A stretch of DNA of 64,000 nucleotides. Origin: Gottschalkia acidurici 9a (GTDB taxonomy: Bacteria > Bacillota > Clostridia > Tissierellales > Gottschalkiaceae). The stretch spans positions 2,927,993 to 2,991,992 of the forward strand of contig NC_018664.1 in the NCBI RefSeq assembly GCF_000299355.1. Direction: 5' to 3'. Each line of letters opens with the position of its first letter. Position 1 is the stretch's first letter. A program made the translations under genes and the position numbers. Below are positions 56,385-64,000 of the stretch, one piece after another. The notes beneath the pieces are model-generated. The model ran no database searches. It saw only the letters and a program-made list of their open reading frames with translations, and was not told where the DNA came from.

Positions 56385-57818
56385 CTAGCTTTTTACTTCT
56401 CCACTATATGCATCAAATACATATTTATCTCCTAATATCTCTATTACCCATACTGGTTGTAATATTTCTTGACCACCAGCTAGATCTCCATAGTATGCTA
56501 GATATACATCTGTTATAGAGTTCTTCACCTTATCATTTATATCTTCACTATTAATATCTTTAGTGTTACTATTTATATTTTGTAGATATTTCTCTTTTAA
56601 AAATAGAAAGTTATCATCTATAATTTCAAATGCTGATAATATTGGATCACTAGAGTCTCTATATCTATTATTGTATATGTCCATATTGTTCCATATCCTG
56701 CTCTTGTATGAGATAACACTTCCGTTTACTACTTCTACCTCTATTTTATCTTGTATATCTTCCCTATTACTCATTACTGTAAATCCATTAAGTTTATATC
56801 TAAATGTAAATACGTATCCTTTAGAATCTTCACCATCTAGATTTTTGTTATTTATACTAGATAGATATACATTTTCTGGCCATCCCATATGGTCGGTTAT
56901 AAAATCTACGGCCTTTTTTAGACTAGAATATAGGTTGTTTTCATTGTTATTCTCAATAGGTCCCATATATTCTAGTCTACCATCTGGATATATCTTTAAT
57001 ATATTGTCTCCATCTATATATATACTTGATCCATTATTCTCTTCTATTTTTTTTATATATTCTATCCCTTTATCAAAAAATAGTTCTGCCATATTATCAT
57101 CAATTTTCGTTTCTCCATCTATATTATATCTTTTACTTATATGAATTGATGGTATGATATTCTTTGTATTAACTGGTATATAAACATCACTTTTAATTCC
57201 TAAGACCTCTTCTAGTTTATAAAAGTTAGTATATTCGCTGTTTTCAAGTTCGTATATTATGCTTTTAAGTCTTTTTAAGTCTATTGTACTACTTTTTATC
57301 ATTAATCTATCTTTATCATTACTAATAACTATGAATGACTCCTCTGATAGTGAGAAGTATATACTATTTATAGTTTCTATATTTTTGTATATATCTTTTG
57401 GAATTTCTATTCCTAGTATCTTTCCTATCATATTGGTATATAATGCTTCCGAGAATTGAAAGTTAATAGATTTGTTTGAAGATAGTTCGTTATATTTTTC
57501 TTTACTTAGGCGTGATGTTCGTAAATTCTTATCATTAAATACGCTATCTAGTGACTTTTTACCTTCATCCCATAAATCATACTCATCTTTAGAATATATT
57601 ACGGTTCTATTATTTTCACTAAAATTAACTAATATTTTTTGTGGCACTATAACGTCCGATAGCTCATATTTTTTCTTATTTGGGTCATTCACATTTATTT
57701 TTTCACGGTGACTTTCTGAACTATTATGCACAGTCCTATCCCATAAACCTTTACTAAAATAAATACTCATAATAACAAGGAAAGCTAGCAATAAAGTTTT
57801 TAAAATTTCTCTATTCAT
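56385..57818 (-). CDS. yycH: WalRK regulator YycH
   Basis: 477 residues. N-terminal membrane helix (TLLLAFLVIMSIYFSKGLW) and a large extracellular part. The C-terminal YLAYYGDLAGGQEILQPVW, VIEILGDKYVFDAYSG is the conserved YycH ending. Acts with YycI to modulate WalK. GGTGGTGC upstream of the ATG. Same strand and order as in other Firmicutes, apart from one extra gene between it and walK. Confidence 0.9.
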   Translation of the reverse strand: MNREILKTLLLAFLVIMSIYFSKGLWDRTVHNSSESHREKINVNDPNKKKYELSDVIVPQKILVNFSENNRTVIYSKDEYDLWDEGKKSLDSVFNDKNLRTSRLSKEKYNELSSNKSINFQFSEALYTNMIGKILGIEIPKDIYKNIETINSIYFSLSEESFIVISNDKDRLMIKSSTIDLKRLKSIIYELENSEYTNFYKLEEVLGIKSDVYIPVNTKNIIPSIHISKRYNIDGETKIDDNMAELFFDKGIEYIKKIEENNGSSIYIDGDNILKIYPDGRLEYMGPIENNNENNLYSSLKKAVDFITDHMGWPENVYLSSINNKNLDGEDSKGYVFTFRYKLNGFTVMSNREDIQDKIEVEVVNGSVISYKSRIWNNMDIYNNRYRDSSDPILSAFEIIDDNFLFLKEKYLQNINSNTKDINSEDINDKVKNSITDVYLAYYGDLAGGQEILQPVWVIEILGDKYVFDAYSGEVKS

Positions 57819-57855
57819 TTTATAAGCACCACCTTATTGCTAACTTAGTTAAGTT

Positions 57856-58320
57856 CTACTTTATTAATTGTTTCAATGTTTCTGTAAACTTTATATCATT
57901 AACACTTTCCAGCTCTTTTCTAGCTTTATTTAAGTCAGTTATATAAATATATCTAACTGCTGAATTGGCAGAGTTTACTACTTTTACTTCTATTTTATGT
58001 AGCCCTTTTTTAAGTGTCAACTCTTTAGCGAAGTTTCCAGAAGCTCCTATTTTTAAGTCCTCAGACAGTATTAAAACATATCCATCCTTTGGAATATTAT
58101 TAAAATCAATCTTATCTTTAATTATATTTGACAGGTATGCATCTATTGTTAGATTTGTTCCTTGTTTACCCTTTCCAGAAACTAATACTATATTATTAGT
58201 TGTTACTGTTTTATTTTGAGGGCTTATCAATTGAACCGTATCGTTAGCAGCATATGTTGAATTGCTAAGGATTCCTACAGTCAAAAGTACTGAGGCAAAA
58301 GCTAATATCTTTTTAAACAC
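57856..58320 (-). CDS. Secreted 154-aa protein inserted between walK and yycH
   Basis: Signal peptide MFKKILAFASVLLTVGILSN, then STYAAND with cleavage after YAA. The mature part VQLISPQNKTVTTNNIVLVSG, then GKQGTNLTIDAYL and LTLKKGLHKIEVKVVNSAN has the texture of a beta-sandwich (Ig-like) domain. No catalytic residues. It is in the walRK operon by direction and spacing but is not a standard member, so it may be a clade-specific part of the system. Confidence 0.75.
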   Translation of the reverse strand: MFKKILAFASVLLTVGILSNSTYAANDTVQLISPQNKTVTTNNIVLVSGKGKQGTNLTIDAYLSNIIKDKIDFNNIPKDGYVLILSEDLKIGASGNFAKELTLKKGLHKIEVKVVNSANSAVRYIYITDLNKARKELESVNDIKFTETLKQLIK

Positions 58321-58434
58321 AAAATCCCCTCCTTGTTATATTTAAATTATTCCATATATAATTATACACAATGATTATTACAGATATATTACAATGCAAT
58401 TAAATTTACATTACGAAGCTTGATTTTTCGTACT

Positions 58435-60231
58435 TTACTTAAAGGGGAATATGATATCTACTCTAGTGCCATGATTGTATTCACTTTGTATTAGAATTTT
58501 ACCTCCATGTGTTTCTATAATTTGCTTTGCTATAGATAAACCTAATCCTGTACCTCCCAACTCTCTGGCTCTAGCTTTATCTACCCTGTAAAACCTTTCG
58601 AATATTCTGTTTAAATCTTCTTTTGGTATTCCTATTCCATTATCTTTAACAGAAATTATTATATTCTCATTTTTTTCACTAGCACTTATTTCTATTTTTC
58701 CCTTCTCAGGTGTGTACTTTATCGCATTTGTAATAATATTTAGTAAGACTTGCTCTATTGCATCTTTATCAGCGAATATATTACTAATATTCTCTGGTAT
58801 GTTCATTTCTATGAGTTGTTTTTTTTCTTCTGAACTCATTTTCACTTTTAGATATATCTTCTCCATAAATTTATTAATATTTATATCTACTTTATTCCAA
58901 TCTACCTGCTTATAGTCAAAATTTGATAGTTGTAACAGATCTCTAACTATTCTAGCCATTCTATCGCATTCCTCATCTATAACAGATAGAAACTGTATGC
59001 TAGTTTCCTTGTCTACATCATTCTCCATTAATGTTTCTGCATAACTTTTTATAGTAGTTATTGGAGTTTTAAGCTCATGAGATACATCTGCGACAAACTC
59101 TTTTCTCATATTATCAAGCTTTTGTTGTTCAGTTACATCTCTAAATACTACTATCATTCCGTCTATTTCTTTTTTCTCATCCTCTATAAGAGCATACCTT
59201 ACATTATATATATTTGAATCTATTTCTACGTTTTCCTGTCCTTCACCATAACCTTTTTCTTTTATATATTTCAAGGTAACTTCTTTATTTAAACTTTCGA
59301 ATATACTATCATATTTAGAGTTAAGTAGTTTATAATAGGGTGTTTTTATTATATTTGAGACTACTCCATTAGCATGAATTATATTTTCATTTTTATCCAC
59401 TAATATAACTCCATCTGCCATATTAGCAAATATTATATCCAATTTGTTTTTTTCTCTTGTTAGCTTAGATATTGTCTTTTTAAGTTCTGAGGTAAGATTG
59501 TTAAACATGCTAGCAAGTTGACCTATCTCATCATCAGACTTTACTTCAACCACCTGATTAAAGTCTCCCTCTGCCATCTTCTCAGCCTTTATAGTCAAAT
59601 CATTTATAGGTTCAGTTATACTTCTAGCTATAAAAAAACCTAATACAACAGTAATACCTAATGCCATAGCTGTTGCCTTAAACAAAAGGTTTTTAGACTC
59701 CTCTAAAGTTTTATATATATCATTTAAGTCTTTAACCATATATACAATACCCTTAACTTCACCTGTTTCACTTAACACAGGGTATGCTATATGCATACTT
59801 TTCCCGCCACTACCATAATCTTCGTTCATTGAGGACTGTGGTTCTCCATATTTTTGACACCACAATACTATATCTTCTCTTATCTGTTTTACATCAAAAG
59901 CACTTCTATCTATAGCCTTAGAACTAGTAGTATCTGCCACCACTCTATATTCATCCATAGCATTTATTACATACATCATCTCCGATGATGATATTGGCCA
60001 TTCTCTTACAACTTTTTGTATATCACCTTTAACCGAGTTTAAATCTTCTGATTGTGATATATCTGTAGAGCTATTTATAAACTTTCGTACACTATTTTCC
60101 ATGGTGCTAGATATCTGATCTATCTGATACGTCTCAAGCTTCTTTACTATAAAAGTAGTTACTATTAGCATAGCTATAAGTACCAGTAGAAAATACACCG
60201 TTATAAACTTCCACCTTATACTTCTAAACAT
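58435..60231 (-). CDS. walK: Cell-wall sensor histidine kinase WalK
   Basis: About 598 residues. TM1 (FITVYFLLVLIAMLIVTTFIV), an extracellular Cache-type sensor, TM2 near 190-205, HAMP (to about 258), PAS (FANMADGVILVDKN), then HisKA with phospho-His386 (VSHELKTPITTI), N-box, DNGIGIPKEDL and GGTGLGLSI. Essential kinase that controls cell-wall hydrolases. ATG 60231 has AGGGGG 9 bases upstream within the walR end, so the two are coupled. Confidence 0.96.
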   Translation of the reverse strand: MFRSIRWKFITVYFLLVLIAMLIVTTFIVKKLETYQIDQISSTMENSVRKFINSSTDISQSEDLNSVKGDIQKVVREWPISSSEMMYVINAMDEYRVVADTTSSKAIDRSAFDVKQIREDIVLWCQKYGEPQSSMNEDYGSGGKSMHIAYPVLSETGEVKGIVYMVKDLNDIYKTLEESKNLLFKATAMALGITVVLGFFIARSITEPINDLTIKAEKMAEGDFNQVVEVKSDDEIGQLASMFNNLTSELKKTISKLTREKNKLDIIFANMADGVILVDKNENIIHANGVVSNIIKTPYYKLLNSKYDSIFESLNKEVTLKYIKEKGYGEGQENVEIDSNIYNVRYALIEDEKKEIDGMIVVFRDVTEQQKLDNMRKEFVADVSHELKTPITTIKSYAETLMENDVDKETSIQFLSVIDEECDRMARIVRDLLQLSNFDYKQVDWNKVDININKFMEKIYLKVKMSSEEKKQLIEMNIPENISNIFADKDAIEQVLLNIITNAIKYTPEKGKIEISASEKNENIIISVKDNGIGIPKEDLNRIFERFYRVDKARARELGGTGLGLSIAKQIIETHGGKILIQSEYNHGTRVDIIFPFK

Positions 60232-60234
60232 CAA

Positions 60235-60924
60235 TTAGTTCCCCCTAAAGTAGTATCCAACACCTCTTTTAGTTAGTATGTACTTATAGTCACCTAATTC
60301 ATCCTCTACCTTCTCTCTAAGCCTTCTAACAGTTACATCTACAGTTCTTATGTCACCGTAATACTCATATCCCCATACTTCTTCAAGAAGTTTTTCTCTA
60401 GTATATACTTGTTCCGATCTTGTGGCTAAAAACTTTAATAATTCATACTCTCTTAGTGTAAGTTCTATTATTTTTCCACTCTTAGTTACCTCATATTTAT
60501 TTAAATCTATAACTAAGTCACCTGACACTATTAATTCGTTATTATTAGATGTAGTTAGATATTCTATACGTCTTAAATTAGCATTAACTCTAGCTACAAG
60601 TTCCTTCATTCCAAATGGTTTCGTCATATAGTCATCTGCACCTAACTCTAGTCCTAGAACCTTGTCTGCTTCCTCTTCTTTAGCAGTCAACATAATTACT
60701 GGAACTTTAATTTGTTGTCTGATTTCTTTAAGAACTTGAAATCCATCTTTCTCTGGCAACATAACATCTAATATTATAAGGTCTGGACAATCTGTCAAAG
60801 CCTTATTCACTGCATTTTGTCCATCATAAGCCGTTATAACCTCAAATCCTTCTTTTTTTAAATTAAAATTTAGTATATCTGCTATAGGTTTCTCATCATC
60901 TACTACTAAAATCTTTCTATTCAT
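60235..60924 (-). CDS. walR: Response regulator WalR
   Basis: 229 residues, OmpR family. Receiver with acidic 10-11, Asp53 in LIILDVMLPEKDG, and KPFGMKELVARV; winged helix ending RTVDVTVRRLREKVE and TKRGVGYYF. First gene of the wal operon. It activates autolysin genes when phosphorylated by WalK. Preceded by a T-rich leader with no obvious riboswitch. Confidence 0.96.
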   Translation of the reverse strand: MNRKILVVDDEKPIADILNFNLKKEGFEVITAYDGQNAVNKALTDCPDLIILDVMLPEKDGFQVLKEIRQQIKVPVIMLTAKEEEADKVLGLELGADDYMTKPFGMKELVARVNANLRRIEYLTTSNNNELIVSGDLVIDLNKYEVTKSGKIIELTLREYELLKFLATRSEQVYTREKLLEEVWGYEYYGDIRTVDVTVRRLREKVEDELGDYKYILTKRGVGYYFRGN

Positions 60925-61039
60925 TTAATTCTTCACCTCATATTAAGTTTAGTCTTCCTAAAACTTATCACATGCCTTTACTATACCAAATATCTTGATG
61001 TTAATCAATAAAACGAATTGGCAAATATTGTCACAAAAA

Positions 61040-61071
61040 TTAAAAGAACAAGCTAGTAAACTAACTTGCCC
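61040..61071 (-). terminator. Terminator overlapping the stop of the peptidase gene
   Basis: On the minus strand GGGCAAGTTAGT pairs with ACTAGCTTG, followed by TTTTAATTTTT. The gene's TAG lies inside the stem. Confidence 0.6.
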
Positions 61072-61850
61072 TTTTGTATTTTTAGAACTGATTCTATAGT
61101 TTTATTAGCATTTTTACCTTCTCCTAATGTGTGTAAAATTCCGTTTATTTTATTAAATCCCCATTCATCTGAGATCTCTTTAACTATATCAAAAGATTCT
61201 CTATATGCAACTTCTTGATTTAAATCTTGAAAATCATCATGTAGTGATTTCATAGAAACAGTTTCTTCTTCTGTTAAAGGCTCTCTAATTTCAAATCCTG
61301 TTAATTTATATTCTGTATATAATGCCAAACCTTCTGTAAGCCACATTGGATAATTTCCCTTCGTAATATCATCTATTATTAAGTGTGCAAACTCATGAAC
61401 TATTGGACCTTCTTTTTCATATATATAATTTAAGTTCTCTTTATCATTTATCCACTCTTTAGGATCTAGTATATGAATTACACCACTATAGTAAACCCCT
61501 ATAGGTGGAACTTCTTCATTTAGATTAGTGTTGTTCATCATTTCTTCACCATTAGGATAGATTATTACTTGAACCTTTCCTTTAGGCTTATATCCATACA
61601 TATCTGTTACATTTGTATAGTACTTTTCTGATAATTTTGATGTTACAATGGCTTCATCTGTGTCTTCATACTTATATCTTATTATGAAATGCTCAGTTTC
61701 CAGCATATTATAATCTTTCACACTTCTCACTATATTTTTTTGACCTACATACTTAAATAATGGATTAAAATATGTTATTAAAGACTCACGAAATACTGTC
61801 ACTATGAATAATAATATCATTATGGGAATCATTATATATTTTTTTTTCAT
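61053..61850 (-). CDS. Membrane-anchored metallopeptidase (MA family)
   Basis: About 265 residues: N-terminal membrane helix (YIMIPIMILLFIVTVF), then an external domain with the zinc motif HEFAH in IVHEFAHLIIDD and a downstream WLTEGLALYTEY. That is the MA clan pattern with Glu as third ligand. Substrate unknown. Start ATG 61850 with AAAGGGGG 6 bases upstream is preferred over 61889. Follows walR region but transcribed as own unit. Confidence 0.82.
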   Translation of the reverse strand: MKKKYIMIPIMILLFIVTVFRESLITYFNPLFKYVGQKNIVRSVKDYNMLETEHFIIRYKYEDTDEAIVTSKLSEKYYTNVTDMYGYKPKGKVQVIIYPNGEEMMNNTNLNEEVPPIGVYYSGVIHILDPKEWINDKENLNYIYEKEGPIVHEFAHLIIDDITKGNYPMWLTEGLALYTEYKLTGFEIREPLTEEETVSMKSLHDDFQDLNQEVAYRESFDIVKEISDEWGFNKINGILHTLGEGKNANKTIESVLKIQKGKLVY

Positions 61851-61976
61851 AATATTACCCCCTTTAAAGTACAGATATGTACCGGGCAATATTATTATAG
61901 CATAACATTATGTAAACCTCATTGGTTTTTTTAGAATTTCAATGTCCATATATTATATTTAGGAAGGTGAATTTAA

Positions 61977-62591
61977 GTGAAAAGATCAAGTAATTTAAGA
62001 GTTTGTCCAATTGTAAGTGCAAAATTGACTTCCAGATCTAGAGAGGATATACCTGTTATTGTTAGTGTTAAAGATAACGATAGTGAAAAGTTAAGTAACA
62101 TGGTATTCAATATGTCAAGTGAAGTTAGACATACACTTCCTCTAGTTGGTGGAGTTGCATGTAGTTTGAATTTAGATGCTATTAACAGACTTTCAAGACA
62201 TCCTAATATAGAGTACATTTGTTTTGACTCTAAGGTGTTTGCATTACTAGATATAGCAAGTTCAACTGTAAGTGCATCTATTCCTCATGATCTAGGATTC
62301 ACTGGTAAAGATATTACGGTTGCTGTAATAGATACTGGTGTGGCACCTCACGCTGACTTAGTAAAGCCTAGAAACAGAATTATAGGTTTTAAAGACTTTG
62401 TAAATAACAAGACCTCCCCTTATGATGACAACGGTCATGGTACTCATGTTGCAGGGATTATAGCTGCTAGTGGTTCTTCATCAAATGGTAAGTACAGAGG
62501 GGTAGCCCCTAATGCAAATATTTTAGCAGTAAAAGCACTAGACGCAACAGGGGGAGGTAATACATCAGATATTGTTTCTGCTATACAATAA
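61977..62591 (+). pseudogene. Subtilisin-like S8 protease truncated before the catalytic serine
   Basis: 204 residues. It has an N-terminal propeptide-like part and the S8 motifs for Asp (TVAVIDTGVAPH) and His (DDNGHGTHVAGIIAA), but the frame stops after DATGGGNTSDIVSAIQ. The region with the GTSMA serine motif, over 100 residues, is gone and the following DNA does not resume it. Start GTG 61977 with AGGAAGG 8 bases upstream. Probably inactive as a protease; it could keep an inhibitor or chaperone-like role. Confidence 0.8.
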
Positions 62592-62639
62592 CAAAAGTAA
62601 TTATTTTACCAATACTTAACTAAGTGAAGTCCGTTCCCT

Positions 62640-62804
62640 TTATTTTTTCAGCTTTGATATAAGTATATCATATGCTTCAACTCTTAAATGTTCAGGCAAT
62701 TTCTCTATTCTCTTCTTTGTTATATCTGCAAATGCTTTCGCCATTAGTTTTTTAGTCTTTTCTTCATCATCTACTTTTATTGTCACTTTTATCTCTTTTG
62801 ACAA
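62640..62804 (-). CDS. Small 54-aa basic/acidic helical protein
   Basis: TTG start at 62804 with GGGAGG 7 bases upstream. The sequence SKEIKVTIKVDDEEKTKKLM, then AKAFADITKKRIEKLPEHLR is a soluble helix-rich protein. No family recognised. Its ribosome site lies in the right arm of a hairpin (62812-62840), so translation may be regulated. It follows the polysaccharide deacetylase on the same strand. Confidence 0.65.
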   Translation of the reverse strand: MSKEIKVTIKVDDEEKTKKLMAKAFADITKKRIEKLPEHLRVEAYDILISKLKK

Positions 62805-62811
62805 TTTATCA

Positions 62812-62840
62812 CCTCCCACACATAATATGTATATGGGAGG
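62812..62840 (-). promoter_or_regulatory. Hairpin sequestering the ribosome site of the 54-aa gene
   Basis: On the minus strand CCTCCCA ... TGGGAGG, with an inner ACAT/ATGT pair. The 3' arm is the ribosome site. It may be a translational switch or simply a terminator for the gene upstream. Confidence 0.55.
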
Positions 62841-62863
62841 TTGTACTATAACGTTAATTTTAC

Positions 62864-63643
62864 CTATTTCTCTAATAACAACTCTGATATAGTTACAAAT
62901 TCATATCCTTGTTCTTTTAATTTAGGAATTATAGATTTTAACGCATCTACTGTGTGGCTTTCATTTTCATTATGGTCATGAAAGAGTATTATATCCCCAT
63001 TATGAATACCCGATAATACTGTTTCTACTATATAATCTGTACCTGGACTACTCCAGTCCCTTGTATCCTGATAATAAGTCCATAATACTGTCTTCATATT
63101 ATTTTCCTTAGCCATTTTTGTTATTTGTTCATTATGTATACCATATGGTGGTCTAAATAGCTTAACCTCTCCTTTAGTTATATCTTTTATTATATTTTGT
63201 GTTCTTAACATTTCTTCTTCTATCTTATCTATCTTTGTTTTATCTATATTTATATGACTATATGTATGGTTTCCTATTTCATGTCCCTCGTTTTTTTCCC
63301 TTAGTACAATATCAGGATAAATTTCTGCATGCTTTCCCAAAACGAAAAATGTAGCTTTAACATCATGTTCTTTTAAGATATCTAGTATTTGAGGTGTATA
63401 TACTGGATTAGGTCCATCATCGAATGTAATAGCTACTCTCTTTTTATCTCTAGGTCCATTTTTTACAACTTCATATTTTATATCCTTACTAATTTCCTCT
63501 ATATCGCTTTGATACTTTTCATATGCAAAGGTTTCTGTATCTTCACCTTTATTCTTTACAATCTTAACCGTGATCAATGAAGCTAAAGCTAATAGCAAAC
63601 ATATTGATAATATGAATGATTTCTTTTTTATAACATTTTTCAT
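62864..63643 (-). CDS. Polysaccharide deacetylase (NodB domain)
   Basis: About 259 residues. N-terminal signal-anchor (SFILSICLLLALASLITVKI), then a NodB domain: TFDDGPNPVYTPQIL with the metal Asp pair, HEIGNHTYSHINI with the His pair, RPPYGIHN, and ILFHDHNENESHTVD. Removes acetyl groups from peptidoglycan or another exopolysaccharide at the cell surface. Start ATG 63643 with AAAGGGGG 7-9 bases upstream. Confidence 0.9.
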   Translation of the reverse strand: MKNVIKKKSFILSICLLLALASLITVKIVKNKGEDTETFAYEKYQSDIEEISKDIKYEVVKNGPRDKKRVAITFDDGPNPVYTPQILDILKEHDVKATFFVLGKHAEIYPDIVLREKNEGHEIGNHTYSHINIDKTKIDKIEEEMLRTQNIIKDITKGEVKLFRPPYGIHNEQITKMAKENNMKTVLWTYYQDTRDWSSPGTDYIVETVLSGIHNGDIILFHDHNENESHTVDALKSIIPKLKEQGYEFVTISELLLEK

Positions 63644-63680
63644 ACTAATTATAACCCCCTTTCTCAACGTATATGGATAT

Positions 63681-63749
63681 AATAAAAGCATAATAAACAG
63701 AAGACTTAATAGATTATTATTCTATTTCTTCCGTTATTATGCTTTTATT
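63681..63749 (-). terminator. Terminator after the MATE gene
   Basis: AATAAAAGCATAATAAACAG pairs with CCGTTATTATGCTTTTATT around a bulged loop, right after the MATE stop and before the deacetylase. Confidence 0.75.
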
Positions 63750-63762
63750 AGAATTACAATTA

Positions 63763-64000
63763 TTAATATTCTTGAGATACATTTCTTATCCACTTATTTG
63801 AAAATAGTCTTCTTAAAGCTAATGTAGCTTTTGCTATTTCTTCAACCGCTATAAGTGCAACTACCCAGTATACTGGAAGGTTTAAGACAAAAGCTCCTAT
63901 AATAGATAGCGGTACCCCTATACCATACATAGTCATTATTTCTATATGAAAACTATGTTTCGTATCTCCACCGCCTCTTAGTATACCAATTATCATCATT
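63763..64000 (-). CDS. MATE-family efflux transporter, N-terminal part outside window
   Basis: Only the last 78 residues are visible. IGILRGGGDTKHSFHIEIM, YGIGVPLSIIGAF and YWVVALIAVEEIAKATLALRRL match the C-terminal helices of MATE multidrug exporters. The upstream part is beyond 64000. Confidence 0.8.
   Translation of the reverse strand, partial: MMIIGILRGGGDTKHSFHIEIMTMYGIGVPLSIIGAFVLNLPVYWVVALIAVEEIAKATLALRRLFSNKWIRNVSQEY

Noticed and set aside
1..64000. tRNA, rRNA or intact integrase genes
   Set aside because: None could be recognised by eye on either strand.

Overview
Low-GC Firmicute chromosome, most likely Clostridia and probably Peptostreptococcaceae-like. This rests on the AT-rich coding style, strong AGGAGG ribosome sites, class III fructose-bisphosphatase, a CD3324-family small regulator and the Wal locus. 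The species is inferred, not established.

Layout. (1) 1-12.6 kb: a cut amidase, a VanZ-like gene behind a perfect 32-bp palindrome, a two-component system with a PepSY lipoprotein, a DUF4173 membrane protein, DUF421, fbp, a uracil-DNA-glycosylase-like protein and an MFS exporter. (2) 12.7-51.05 kb: an accessory region of transporters, regulators, restriction systems and many broken genes (blaI, DUF4367, tetR, DUF924, argC, rtcB, mcrB, recombinase and transposase remnants). (3) 51.05-61 kb: the conserved core rlmH - CxxH/CxxC protein - htrA - walJ - murA - yycI - yycH - walK - walR. (4) 61-64 kb: a peptidase, a truncated subtilisin-like protease, a very small gene, a polysaccharide deacetylase and a cut MATE transporter.

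Main result. The last seven codons of rlmH (GEPYHK-stop) match a sequence that recurs at about 12.7, (15.8), 21.7, 26.9, 40.3, 44.8 and 51.0 kb, always in the same orientation. The 3' end of rlmH is the attachment site of staphylococcal SCC cassettes. I read 12.7-51.05 kb as a tandem array of SCC-like cassettes or their scars. They carry type IIG and McrBC restriction, a fluoride exporter, HelD, an extra histidyl-tRNA synthetase and nucleobase permeases. No intact cassette recombinase is visible; only the C-terminal end of a serine recombinase remains.

Second result. The histidyl-tRNA synthetase gene is preceded by a promoter, a 16-codon leader ending in four His codons, and a terminator. This is the layout of ribosome-mediated attenuation, where a T-box would be expected in this phylum. 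The CLC transporter sits behind a fluoride riboswitch and ends in two tandem copies of an unrecognised domain. Nothing here was checked by database search.
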